Assembly (NCBI GenBank): GCA_004283055.1
Contig: SHLP01000013.1
Location: 1 to 48,344 of the forward strand
Origin: Deltaproteobacteria bacterium
GTDB taxonomy: Bacteria > Myxococcota_A > Polyangia > Polyangiales > Houyiibacteriaceae
Length of the DNA: 48,344 bases
Direction: 5' to 3'
A model generated the notes under the pieces. That model had not been told where the DNA came from and did not search any database. It saw only the letters and a program-made list of their open reading frames with translations. This document shows positions 8,096 through 16,380 of the stretch, piece by piece (position 1 is the first letter of the stretch; every line of letters begins with the position of its first letter). Made by a program: the position numbers and the translations under genes.

Positions 8096-9844
8096 ATGGG
8101 CAGAGACGTCGGCGTGGACCAATTGGTGCAAGAGCTGGAGCGGCGTGGTGATCGCCTCCCGTTCGAGATCGGTGCCTTCGTCGCCCTCGAGGCATGCGAG
8201 GGTCTCTTGCTCGAGGCGGTGAAGCTCGATGCAGACGATGTCCGAGTGACGTTGGAAGGCTCGGTGGTGGTGTCGAACGAGGCCGAGCGGGTGGACCCGG
8301 ACGAGGCGGCGCGGTCTCTAGTCTCCGTACTGGCCCGACTACTCGTTGCAGCGGGGCCCGGTGTCCCCCCACATCTGCTGCAGCTGGTCAAGGAGAGCAC
8401 GACCGGACAGAACCCGCGCGACCTTCGGCATCTGCACGACGCCATCGAGGCATCGCTCATTCCCATCAACCGCGGTGCATCCCGACGCGTGCTCGCTCGC
8501 CTCGTTCGTGAGAGCGACCGACCGCCGGTCGCGGAGCCTGCCAGCGTCGACCCGCGGGAGCTCGACACCGAGCTCCAGGAGTTGCTGCGGGATCCCGCAA
8601 CGAGGGATTTGGAGTCGAGATCGGACGCGTCGCGAACCGCGCAAGCGCCCGCCGAAGAGCCCATCACCGAGCAAATTCGGATTCCATCCGCCCTGAGCCG
8701 CAAGGCCCAGCTCGATGAACAACCAGAGACCGTCCCGGTTCCGCCCTCGCGACCCGCTGTCTCGGAAAGATCGACGTCCGCTCCCGACCCGAGGGCGCCA
8801 TCTGCAGCCGATACGGCCGCGGCGGCCGACGCTGCTCGCCAACGAGCAGTACAGCAGGAACCCGAGCCCGTCACCGCGACGATACGAAAGTGGTCGAGCG
8901 AAGAGGAGTCAGGATCAGCGCCGGTGTCAGCGTCGAAGCCGGTGTCAGCGCCGGTGTCAGCGTCGAAGCCGGTGTCGCAACCGGCGAAACCGACCCGATC
9001 CGAAACCCTCCTGGAAACACCGACGGAGTCTGTCTTTGGCACGGGGTCCGTATCGCACGCCGAGTCCGTTCCATCTCCATTGCCCGTGCGGGAGTCCGCG
9101 GCTGCGCCCGAGCCGACCTATGAGCAGCGCTCCTCTGCGGTTCCTGCGCCGCCGAAGCGCAGGGGCGGCTTGGGGGTTTTGCTGGCTGCCGCGGCCGTGG
9201 GTCTCGGCCTCTACGCGCTCATCAGCACGGGTACGCTGGACGCACTGGTTCGGCCCGCGCCGGGGCCGGTAGCGTCGTTCACCCCGGGCGTCATCGAGAT
9301 TACGGTCACGCCCAGCGATGCCCAGATCTTCGTTTTCGTTGGGCGCGGTCCCGCGATTGCAGACGGCCTGGAGGCAGAACAAGCTCATGAATTCGTCGTG
9401 TTCGACCACGATCTCCGCCCGTCCAGGGCGATCGTTCCTGAAGGCGCGAGCTGGACGACTACCGACGAGGGCTTGCTCTACGAGCTCGCGGTTCAAGCTG
9501 AGCCGGCGGACAACCCGACGGAAGAGCTGGATTTTGGAGAGGCGCAGTCGAAGCCATCGTCCGTCCGCGCCACCGGCAGCGCTAGGGTCCGCGTCATAAC
9601 CAATCCACCGGGCGCAAAAGTGTATCGCTACGTCGGCCTTGGGCCACGCCTACGTATCCTCGCGGGGTCGATTCAAGAGGGCCACGAAATCCTCGTCTTT
9701 CATCCCGAGCACGAGATCCGGCGCGGCGTGATCGGCCCGAGCGACTGGCAAATGGCGAAGGGCGAGACGGCTCAGAGCGCCGCTCTGGACGTCGAGCTGC
9801 CCGCGCTCCCGACCTCAGCGGCTCCTGAGCCGCTCGAGGACTGA
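8096..9844 (+). CDS. Bitopic protein with twin PEGA-like C-terminal domains
   Basis: A 582-residue protein of unrecognised function. The N-terminal ~140 residues form a compact globular domain. It loosely recalls the middle of a Hanks kinase (a helix, then a DDVRVTLEGSVVV strand pair) but has no HRD, DFG or Lys, so any kinase ancestry is a guess. A disordered Pro/Ser/Glu-rich linker follows (~145-350) with a perfect 30-bp tandem repeat. One membrane segment lies near 362-380 (GVLLAAAAVGLGLYALI). Two similar C-terminal domains, near 400-455 and 500-555, share a V-x-P-x-x-A-x-V-[FY]-x-[YF]-V-G-x-GP core typical of PEGA-like surface domains, so they are likely periplasmic. GAGGGG precedes the ATG, and hisF ends 9 bases upstream. 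The gene converges on the mutase gene with a 30-base overlap. Confidence 0.72.
   Translation: MGRDVGVDQLVQELERRGDRLPFEIGAFVALEACEGLLLEAVKLDADDVRVTLEGSVVVSNEAERVDPDEAARSLVSVLARLLVAAGPGVPPHLLQLVKESTTGQNPRDLRHLHDAIEASLIPINRGASRRVLARLVRESDRPPVAEPASVDPRELDTELQELLRDPATRDLESRSDASRTAQAPAEEPITEQIRIPSALSRKAQLDEQPETVPVPPSRPAVSERSTSAPDPRAPSAADTAAAADAARQRAVQQEPEPVTATIRKWSSEEESGSAPVSASKPVSAPVSASKPVSQPAKPTRSETLLETPTESVFGTGSVSHAESVPSPLPVRESAAAPEPTYEQRSSAVPAPPKRRGGLGVLLAAAAVGLGLYALISTGTLDALVRPAPGPVASFTPGVIEITVTPSDAQIFVFVGRGPAIADGLEAEQAHEFVVFDHDLRPSRAIVPEGASWTTTDEGLLYELAVQAEPADNPTEELDFGEAQSKPSSVRATGSARVRVITNPPGAKVYRYVGLGPRLRILAGSIQEGHEILVFHPEHEIRRGVIGPSDWQMAKGETAQSAALDVELPALPTSAAPEPLED
8915..8974 (+). repeat. 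Perfect 2 x 30-bp in-frame tandem repeat
   Basis: The unit starts TCAGCGCCGGTGTC and repeats exactly once (8915-8944 and 8945-8974), with a degenerate third start. It encodes SAPVSASKPV twice in the linker of the PEGA-like protein. Being a multiple of three, copy-number change would keep the frame. Confidence 0.9.
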
Positions 9845-11170
9845 CTCCACGTCATTGCGAATCGACTCCAGCCTTTGCTGGCTGTCCGCCTCGAACCGAA
9901 GGACTAGGACGGGCTGCGTATTCGATGCGCGAACCAACGCCCAGCCCCCCTCGAATTGGATGCGCGCCCCGTCGATGTCGATCAGAGGGTGCGTAGGGCG
10001 AAAGTGGTCGACCACCTGCTGAACCAGATCGAACTTGCGAGAGTCGGCGCAATCGACTCGAATTTCTGGAGTGGCGAATGTCTCGGGCACGTCGGCCAAG
10101 ATCTGGTGAAGGGGCACGTCACTTCTTGACACGATTTCCAAAATTCGGAGCGTCGCATAGATCGCATCGTCGAAGCCGTAGTAGCGATCCGCAAAGAAGA
10201 TGTGGCCGCTCATTTCTCCTGCGAGGAGCGCCCTCTCTTCTTTCATCTTGGTCTTGATGAGCGAGTGGCCTGTCTTCCAAAGCACGCCTCGTCCGCCGTG
10301 CGCCTCGATGTCGTCGTACATCGTTTGCGAGCACTTCACTTCGCCGATGATGGTAGCGCCAGGGTGCTTTTCGAGAAGAGCCCGCGAGAGTATGATCATG
10401 AGCTTGTCGCCCCAGATGACCTCGCCGCGCGCGTCGACGACTCCGACCCGGTCGGCATCCCCGTCATAGGCGAAGCCGAGCTCGAGCCGATCGGCGCGCA
10501 CACGCTCGATCAGCATTTCGAGCGTTTCTGGTTCGGTTGGATCGGCGTGGTGAACGGGAAAGGTGCCGTCCATCTCGCAAAGCATGGCCACCGGGTCGAG
10601 CCCGAGAGCCCTCGTCGTTTCGAGAGCGAGTGGACCGCCTGCGCCGTTTCCCGCATCGATTGCGAAGCGAACGTCGCGTCGCCCGAGTTGGATGTCGTCT
10701 TGCGCCCGCTTCACGTAGGCCGGAGTTGGGTCGGTCGCCTCCATCGTCCCGCCTGGTGCGCGGGAGAAGCGTTCGCTTTCCATGACCGCGCGAAGCTCCT
10801 CGATGTCCTTGCCGTAGAGCGAGCCCTTGCCCACCATCATTTTGAACCCGTTTTCATCGGGAGGATTGTGGCTTCCGGTGATTTGAACACCGCCGTCGAG
10901 GTCGAGCTCGTGCACGGCGAAGTACAAGAGCGGCGTAGGGCCGACGCCAATGTCGACCAGCTGAAGGCCGGTTTCGACCAGTCCTGCGCAAAGAGCTTGG
11001 TGCAGGCGCGGCGAGCTCACGCGGCAGTCGCGGCCGACGCCGATTCGCGTCAAGCCTCGCTTGGTGAAGAAAGTGCCGAGGCTCAACCCCAGCGCGCGCA
11101 CGAAAGCGTCGCCAAAATCGCGCTCAGCGTGCCCTCGAATGTCGTATTCACGGAAAACGTGTGGATTCAT
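9815..11170 (-). CDS. manB: Phosphomannomutase/phosphoglucomutase
   Basis: Alpha-D-phosphohexomutase interconverting hexose 6- and 1-phosphates, feeding GDP-mannose and related sugar nucleotides for envelope polysaccharides. With the ATG at 11170 it has 451 residues. The phosphoserine loop is TGSHNPP (Ser100), the Mg loop is DGDADR (236-241), the sugar loop is GEMSGH (318-323), and the phosphate-binding loop RASNTQP lies near the C-terminus. An in-frame start 30 bases further upstream would overlap manC. The 11170 ATG is preferred because it yields the family N-terminus (FREYDIRG) and leaves 4 bases after the manC stop. It is the last gene of uppP-manC-manB. AlgC-type bifunctional activity is likely from similarity. 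Confidence 0.93.
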   Translation of the reverse strand: MNPHVFREYDIRGHAERDFGDAFVRALGLSLGTFFTKRGLTRIGVGRDCRVSSPRLHQALCAGLVETGLQLVDIGVGPTPLLYFAVHELDLDGGVQITGSHNPPDENGFKMMVGKGSLYGKDIEELRAVMESERFSRAPGGTMEATDPTPAYVKRAQDDIQLGRRDVRFAIDAGNGAGGPLALETTRALGLDPVAMLCEMDGTFPVHHADPTEPETLEMLIERVRADRLELGFAYDGDADRVGVVDARGEVIWGDKLMIILSRALLEKHPGATIIGEVKCSQTMYDDIEAHGGRGVLWKTGHSLIKTKMKEERALLAGEMSGHIFFADRYYGFDDAIYATLRILEIVSRSDVPLHQILADVPETFATPEIRVDCADSRKFDLVQQVVDHFRPTHPLIDIDGARIQFEGGWALVRASNTQPVLVLRFEADSQQRLESIRNDVESVLERLRSR

Positions 11171-11174
11171 CGGA

Positions 11175-12251
11175 TCACCCCGTGTGATCGCCCCGTTCAC
11201 GAAGGGCCGCGACGACCTCCCGAACCTCTTGCGCGCGTTCTCTCGGGACGATCAGAAGCGCATCGCCAGCATCGACCACGACGAGGTTGTCTACGCCGAT
11301 GAGTGCAACGAGCTTTCCATCGGGCGCCGTTACGAAGTTCCCGCTGGCATCGACCGTGATTGCGCCTTCAGGCAGGACGTTCGCGTTTTCGTCCCGTGGC
11401 GAAAGCTCCCAGGCCGAGGTCCAGCTTCCGAGGTCGGACCACTCGAACGTGCCAGGGACCACGCTGACCGAGCTGACTTTCTCCATGATGCCGTGGTCGA
11501 TGCTGACCGCGGGAAGCTCGCTGTAAGTCTGTCGAACCAGGGCAGCTTCAGTGCCCGCTCGTGCCGCCTCATCGTAGCGCTGTAGCTCCTGGCCGAGACC
11601 CGGAAGGTGCTGGTCAATCGCTTCGAGAATTCGGGACGCGAGGAAAAAGAACATCCCACTGTTCCAAAGGAAGTTGCCGTTGGCGACGAACTGTTCTGCG
11701 CGCTGGCGGTTCGGCTTTTCGACGAAGCGCCGCGCTCGAAAGACCCCCGGGTCCAGCTCCGAGCCGACCTCGATGTATCCATAGCCGGTTTCCGCGCGCC
11801 CGGGGCGAATCCCGATCGTCACGTAGTCACCGTGTGTCGCGGCTTCGAGTCCACGTCGGAGGGTGTCGGCGTAGGCCTCTTTTTCGCCGATGAAGTGATC
11901 GGCCGGAAGGACCGCCATGATCGCATCTTCGTCGAGCCGCTTCACATGGGTCGCGGCCCATCCAATACAAGGAGCGGTGTTTCGACCAACTGGCTCGGCG
12001 AGGATCTGCTCAGGCCGCAGCTCCGGCAGCTCTCGTTCGACTCGCTCGCGCAGCTGCTCCGAGGTGACGACGAGCGTGCGTTCGGGCGGAAGCACGTCCC
12101 AAACGCGCTCAGCCGTTGCGCGGAGCAAGGACCGGTCATCGGGGCCGAGCGCCAGGAACTGCTTTGGCCGGTCGCTGCGCGAAAGCGGCCAGAATCGAGT
12201 GCCTGAGCCTCCCGCCATGATCACTGCGTATGCTTTGTCGCTGTTTGTCAT
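11175..12251 (-). CDS. manC: Mannose-1-phosphate guanylyltransferase
   Basis: Makes GDP-mannose from mannose 1-phosphate and GTP. It has 358 residues and is the single-domain form; the fused phosphomannose isomerase domain of long ManC/AlgA proteins is absent. The nucleotidyltransferase signature MAGGSGTRFWPLSR is at residues 12-25, the metal/substrate motif LPADHFI near 115, and FVEKPN follows in mid-protein, with WNSGMF after it. It lies 15 bases after uppP and 4 bases before the mutase gene, so mutase and transferase run consecutive steps in one transcript. Confidence 0.93.
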   Translation of the reverse strand: MTNSDKAYAVIMAGGSGTRFWPLSRSDRPKQFLALGPDDRSLLRATAERVWDVLPPERTLVVTSEQLRERVERELPELRPEQILAEPVGRNTAPCIGWAATHVKRLDEDAIMAVLPADHFIGEKEAYADTLRRGLEAATHGDYVTIGIRPGRAETGYGYIEVGSELDPGVFRARRFVEKPNRQRAEQFVANGNFLWNSGMFFFLASRILEAIDQHLPGLGQELQRYDEAARAGTEAALVRQTYSELPAVSIDHGIMEKVSSVSVVPGTFEWSDLGSWTSAWELSPRDENANVLPEGAITVDASGNFVTAPDGKLVALIGVDNLVVVDAGDALLIVPRERAQEVREVVAALRERGDHTG

Positions 12252-12266
12252 GAACCGGCCTCTGCC

Positions 12267-13076
12267 TCAGCGCGTAATCAGAAAGATTCCGAGAGGCACC
12301 AGGTACAACGCGAACGTCCACATCCGTCCGACGAGAATGATCTGTCGGAGAATAACAAGTGAAACGTATCCCGTCATCAGGGCCGTCGCGCCGCCCGCCC
12401 AGGCTTCGATCCCGAGAGACCCCAGGCCTTCGGCGCCGCTTGCCTCGAACGCCGCAGCCCCGACGATGGCTGGCAACGAGACCAGAAATGAGAATCGGAA
12501 CGCCGCGTTGCTTTGGACCCCCAGAAGCATGGCGATTGCGATGGTGACCCCGCTCCGGCTGACCCCGGGGAGAACAGCCACCCCCTGCGCCAGTCCAATG
12601 CCAATCGCCTGGGGCCAGGAAACCTCATCGCTCGATCCTCGCGCAATGCCGCTTGCAAGCAGAAAAGCCGCCGAAATGAGGAATCCGTAACCGACCAGTC
12701 GAAGGTCCGTAGCGAAGGCCTGGGCCGTATCGCGCAGGAACAGCCCAAGCGTCGCGGTGACGAAAGTGGCGAGCAAGATGCCGACCAGAGTGCGGCCTTC
12801 GGGCGTGCGGTAGAAGCGCTCGGGCTTACGTATCGCCGCGGCTGCTTCTCGAATCAACGCGGCAATGTCGTGCCTGAAAAGCAACACCGTTGCGAGCAGG
12901 GTACCCAAATGAAGGAGAATGACGAGTGCGAGCGAGCTCTCGCGAATGTCGAAATAGTGAGCACCGATCGCAACGTGTCCGCTGCTCGAGACGGGCAGGA
13001 ATTCCGTCAAGCCCTGCAATGCGCCCAATGCGGCCGCCGTTAGCGCATCGATCCCCTCAGACAAGGACCAAGCCAT
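12267..13076 (-). CDS. uppP: Undecaprenyl-diphosphatase (UppP/BacA)
   Basis: Integral inner-membrane phosphatase that recycles undecaprenyl pyrophosphate to the lipid carrier used for peptidoglycan and polysaccharide synthesis. It confers bacitracin tolerance in other species. The two signatures are clear: GLTEFLPVSSSGH (Glu25, His34) near the N-terminus, and PGVSRSG with its essential Arg in the second half. About seven to eight hydrophobic segments follow the family plan. The ATG at 13076 (269 residues) is chosen over a TTG eight codons upstream because it matches the usual N-terminal length; no strong Shine-Dalgarno precedes either. It is first in the uppP-manC-manB operon, divergent from the MCE gene across 100 bases in which I could not place a confident promoter. 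Confidence 0.92.
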   Translation of the reverse strand: MAWSLSEGIDALTAAALGALQGLTEFLPVSSSGHVAIGAHYFDIRESSLALVILLHLGTLLATVLLFRHDIAALIREAAAAIRKPERFYRTPEGRTLVGILLATFVTATLGLFLRDTAQAFATDLRLVGYGFLISAAFLLASGIARGSSDEVSWPQAIGIGLAQGVAVLPGVSRSGVTIAIAMLLGVQSNAAFRFSFLVSLPAIVGAAAFEASGAEGLGSLGIEAWAGGATALMTGYVSLVILRQIILVGRMWTFALYLVPLGIFLITR

Positions 13077-13176
13077 AGCGGTTGTCCAGCATCGCCGCAA
13101 GGACCGCGGACCGAGCCAATTGGGGTAGGGGGCGATGGCTGTTTCGTTCCGCTTCGACTAGGATTCGCCCGGCTCC

Positions 13177-14595
13177 ATGCGCGAGACCTGGCACGCGGCC
13201 CGAGTTGGCCTGATGGTGATTGTTGGACTGATCATCACGTTTGCGGTCTATCGTTACGTCGACGAGCGATCGTCCACCGACTCTGGCTACGGCGTGTACG
13301 CGTACTTCGAAGATGTTCAGGGGCTGGTCGCCAAGTCCCGTGTCTTGGTTGCCGGTATTCCAGTGGGCTACATCTCCTCCATCCGGCTGGAGGGGACGCG
13401 CGCTCGAGTAGACCTTCGCATCGAGGGGCACCTCACGCTCTACGAAGACGCCCGCGTCACCATGCGAAGCCTATCGCTCCTCGGGGAACGGGCGTTGGTG
13501 CTCCGGCCGGGGACCCCGGGCCTGCCTGTCATTCCGGACGGAGGAGAAATCCGTGGGACCGAGCAGGGCGTGCAGACCGACGACATCATGGTCACGGTCA
13601 ACGACATCGCCCAAAGCGTGAAGAAGATCACGGCCCAAATGGAGAGGGCATTCGGAACGGAGGAGGCCGGCGACCGAATGGAGAGCGCGCTTCGCAATCT
13701 CAGCGACGCACTCGAGAACATCAAACAGGTCACGGACGAAGCGGGTCCCCGAATCGTTCGCATCATGGAGAACGTCGAGCTCGCCACCGATGACCTCAGC
13801 CAAATCATTCATAAACGCAAAGGCGACATCGATCGCGGTGTTGCAGAGGTAGACGATACGATCGCCTCGATTCACCGCGCCGCCGACCAACTCAACGACG
13901 TCCTCGCGGACGTAAAGGAGGTCACCGGCCGGACTGCGCGAGGTGAGGGCACGATTGGCCGCCTCACGCAGGACGAAGCGCTCATCGATGAAGTGGAAGG
14001 CGTCGCTGAAGGCTTGAACAGCTTCGTGGGCGGTCTCAACCGTCTCCAAACCATCGTGGGGCTCAGGACCGAATACTACGCGCTGGCGAACGCGTTCAAG
14101 ACGTACTTCTCGATCTACTTGAAGCCCCGCGAAGGCCGGTACTTTCTATTTCAGGTCATCGACGACCCCAGAGGATCGATCAGTGTGTCGGAGAGCATCA
14201 TCCGTCAGAGCCCTCCGCCGCTCTTCTTCCCGAATGAATACAAGCGGACGGAAATCACACGGACCAATCGGGTAAGGTTTTCGGCTCAGTTCGGCAAGTC
14301 GATTTCCTTTGCGACCTTTCGCTTTGGCATCATCGAGTCGAGCGGGGGGCTCGGCTTGGACCTCAAATTCGTTCAAGATCGGCTCGAGATCAATAGTGAC
14401 CTCTTCGAGTTCGGCTTTCGCATTTATCCGCGGCTGCGCATTCGCGCGGCCTTCGAGATCATTCGACGATTCTCGCTCGTCGCGGGTATCGACGATGTGA
14501 TGAACGGCGGCCGCGACTACTTCTTCGGCCTTCAATTGCGCTTCGACGACCAGGACTTGAAGCCATTGATACCCTTCGCGACCGGAGCGCTATGA
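13177..14595 (+). CDS. MCE/MlaD-family lipid-transport protein
   Basis: A 472-residue envelope protein. One N-terminal membrane anchor (about 8-26) precedes a single MCE domain (~38-115: YFEDVQGLVAKSRVLVAGIPVG is the classic start). A helical stretch follows (~125-290) rich in heptad-like DDLSQII/AVEEVDDTI patterns. The last ~170 residues alternate hydrophobic and polar positions like beta-strands (FGIIESSGGLGLDLKF, RLRIRAAFEII), ending with an aromatic-rich segment. MlaD-type proteins bind lipids in the periplasm. The C-terminal beta region suggests contact with the outer membrane. No mlaE/mlaF permease or ATPase is adjacent. The last four bases (ATGA) overlap the next gene. Confidence 0.85.
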   Translation: MRETWHAARVGLMVIVGLIITFAVYRYVDERSSTDSGYGVYAYFEDVQGLVAKSRVLVAGIPVGYISSIRLEGTRARVDLRIEGHLTLYEDARVTMRSLSLLGERALVLRPGTPGLPVIPDGGEIRGTEQGVQTDDIMVTVNDIAQSVKKITAQMERAFGTEEAGDRMESALRNLSDALENIKQVTDEAGPRIVRIMENVELATDDLSQIIHKRKGDIDRGVAEVDDTIASIHRAADQLNDVLADVKEVTGRTARGEGTIGRLTQDEALIDEVEGVAEGLNSFVGGLNRLQTIVGLRTEYYALANAFKTYFSIYLKPREGRYFLFQVIDDPRGSISVSESIIRQSPPPLFFPNEYKRTEITRTNRVRFSAQFGKSISFATFRFGIIESSGGLGLDLKFVQDRLEINSDLFEFGFRIYPRLRIRAAFEIIRRFSLVAGIDDVMNGGRDYFFGLQLRFDDQDLKPLIPFATGAL

Positions 14596-15407
14596 GGAGC
14601 GTTGCCCGAGGCGCAGGCGCCGTCGTGAAATCGCCCGTAGGTTTCGTTCGCGGTTTGTCGTACGCGCTTCGAGGAATGCGCTTCGTCTACCTCCAGCACC
14701 CCAAGCTCGCGCGCTTTTGGTTGTTTCCTGTCCTGATTACCGGCCTCGCGTTGCTGGCTGTCTTCTACGGTGCCGGAAGCTACAACGAAGACGTCGGGGC
14801 AGCGCTCTGGTCGCTCTTTCCCGAGAGCTGGAACGAGGCCACCGGTTGGCTTGGCGGCTTGCTGAGCGCGTTGCGTTGGGTCATCGAGGTGATAGCAGCC
14901 CTCCTCATCGTTCTCCTCGGCTTGGTGCTGGTGCTCCTGATGTCGAGCGTGCTGGCCGCCCCCTTCAACGATGCCTTGAGCGAGGCAGTCGAGCACATCT
15001 TGACCGGCAAGCCCGCGCCGCCGTTTTCATTCCGTCGCATGCTCGGCGATATCGCGCGAACCGTCCGGCTCGAGCTTGGCAAGGCATTGCTCTACCTCCT
15101 GGTCGTGGGGCCGATGTTCCTCGCTTCGTTCTTCATCCCCGGGGTGGGCCAGGTCATCTCACTCGTCGGATTCGCCCTCACAGCGGTCTATTTGGGCATC
15201 GACTACGTCGATTGGCCGGCCGCCCGACGGGATTGGTCGGTCGGCGATCGCGTCCGGTTCACGCGCCGCCAGCTACCCGCCGTCGCCGGCTTTGGCACCG
15301 GGGTCTGGGTCTTCCTCTTCATCCCCCTGGTCAACCTGCTGTTCATGCCGGCGGCGGTGGCCGGTGGGACGATGCTTTTCGTCGACCTCGAACTGGCCGA
15401 AAGCTAG
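14592..15407 (+). CDS. EI24/CysZ-like integral membrane protein
   Basis: A 271-residue inner-membrane protein of the EI24 (etoposide-induced 2.4)/CysZ superfamily. An N-terminal amphipathic start (GFVRGLSYALRGMRFVYLQHPKLARFWLFP) leads into a first hydrophobic hairpin (~43-60). A long hydrophobic segment follows near 95-125, another pair near 160-200, and a last pair near 235-262. The LAAPFNDALSEAVE motif after the second segment is typical of the family. CysZ itself is a sulfate channel, but no cysteine genes are nearby, so the substrate is unknown. Its ATG overlaps the MCE gene stop as ATGA, implying co-translation and perhaps a joint envelope-lipid role. Confidence 0.8.
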   Translation: MRSVARGAGAVVKSPVGFVRGLSYALRGMRFVYLQHPKLARFWLFPVLITGLALLAVFYGAGSYNEDVGAALWSLFPESWNEATGWLGGLLSALRWVIEVIAALLIVLLGLVLVLLMSSVLAAPFNDALSEAVEHILTGKPAPPFSFRRMLGDIARTVRLELGKALLYLLVVGPMFLASFFIPGVGQVISLVGFALTAVYLGIDYVDWPAARRDWSVGDRVRFTRRQLPAVAGFGTGVWVFLFIPLVNLLFMPAAVAGGTMLFVDLELAES

Positions 15408-15472
15408 GGAATTCTGCTGCTTTTTGTCGACCGGGTCGGCTCGATGCTAACTTGGGAGCGAGGGTTTTGGTT

Positions 15473-16303
15473 ATGCAACGTTCATCCCATTGGGCGCTCT
15501 TGTTGGCGTTTGGATTGTTGTTGGGCTTCGGCATGCGCGCCGACACGGGGCGGGCGAGTGCCCGGTCACCGAGCGTCCTAGAGCAATCCATGGGCGACAT
15601 CCAATGGGGCTGGTCCCCGAAACAGGTGTATCGCCATCTCAAAAAAGAGATCGAAGCTTCGTACCAGGAGCCGATCGCGAAGACGACCGATGCCATCGAA
15701 GAGGATCGACTTCGACATAAGATGTCCGAGGAGACCCGAGAGATTCGCGATTCGTACTTGGAGTTCGACGGGACCCCTAGCGCCTACGATTCCGGTTACT
15801 TAAAGGGTGAGTTCACTCAGAGAAACGGCGAATCGCTTCTTCGGGTGCGAACCGAGAACACACAGGATTTCTTCTTCTTCATCAACGAGCGACTTTGGAA
15901 GAGATACCGCGCGTTCGATTCGTCCGTGTTCGAAGGCGCCAGCTTCGAGGAATTCGGCGCCGCGCTTCAGCAACGCTACGGCAAGGCAAAGACGAAGAGC
16001 GGTGTCCGCACGCCGGGGACACCATCGACCCAATGGCTGGAGTGGAAAGAGCCCAAGGTCCTGGCTCGCGCGGTGGACAACAACGAATTCTACGGCTTTT
16101 ACTGCCTGATCCTCGAGGATCGAAAAACGGTCGCCCAACTCGGCAAGCTCCGAAAGAACAATGCCGAGCAGGCCGAGGCAGGCGGTGGCCTGGTCGATAT
16201 GGTCGCGGAACAGAGCGACGAAGACCAGAACGCGGATATCGCCGACCGCATCACCGGCGAGATCCGACGCCACGACCGGCCTGAAGTCGTCGAAGCGAAG
16301 TAG
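15473..16303 (+). CDS. Secreted/periplasmic protein of unknown function
   Basis: I do not recognise the family. With the ATG at 15473 it has 276 residues. A basic N-terminus and a hydrophobic core (WALLLAFGLLLGFGM) make a signal peptide, cleaved near residue 25-30. The mature part carries GDIQWGWSPKQVYRHL, a charged helical region, and then a beta-rich segment with W and F (TQWLEWKEPKVLARAV, EFYGFYCLILED). The last ~60 residues are acidic and low complexity. The frame is open for 250 codons upstream across the EI24 gene, but only this ATG, behind GCGAGGG, gives a signal peptide. It lies 65 bases after the EI24 gene and may be transcribed with it. Confidence 0.72.
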   Translation: MQRSSHWALLLAFGLLLGFGMRADTGRASARSPSVLEQSMGDIQWGWSPKQVYRHLKKEIEASYQEPIAKTTDAIEEDRLRHKMSEETREIRDSYLEFDGTPSAYDSGYLKGEFTQRNGESLLRVRTENTQDFFFFINERLWKRYRAFDSSVFEGASFEEFGAALQQRYGKAKTKSGVRTPGTPSTQWLEWKEPKVLARAVDNNEFYGFYCLILEDRKTVAQLGKLRKNNAEQAEAGGGLVDMVAEQSDEDQNADIADRITGEIRRHDRPEVVEAK

Positions 16304-16380
16304 CACCGACGTAGGTCGGGGTGGGATTTACACCGCCCTAGCGGCGCAGGTACCCTTGTGAGTCCTGAAAGGCCCCCCTT

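Noticed and set aside
8915-8974. CRISPR-like direct repeat
   Set aside because: The two units abut with no spacer and encode part of a protein linker.
8014-9042. Minus-strand frame with a repetitive GADTGFDAD-like stretch
   Set aside because: The apparent repeat is only the complement of the 30-bp tandem repeat in the real plus-strand gene.
15408-15472. A TTGTCG/TAACTT promoter for the secreted-protein gene
   Set aside because: Both boxes match consensus poorly, and the gene may be read from the upstream transcript.
15473-16303. A single large gene from 14717 through the secreted-protein gene
   Set aside because: The 5' part is a shadow of the EI24 gene; only from 15473 does a signal peptide and sensible protein appear.
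16304-16380. Two short inverted repeats (CCGAC/GTCGG and GGTG/CACC) as a terminator before FHA gene A
   Set aside because: Stems of 4-5 bp without a T-run are within chance for this base composition.
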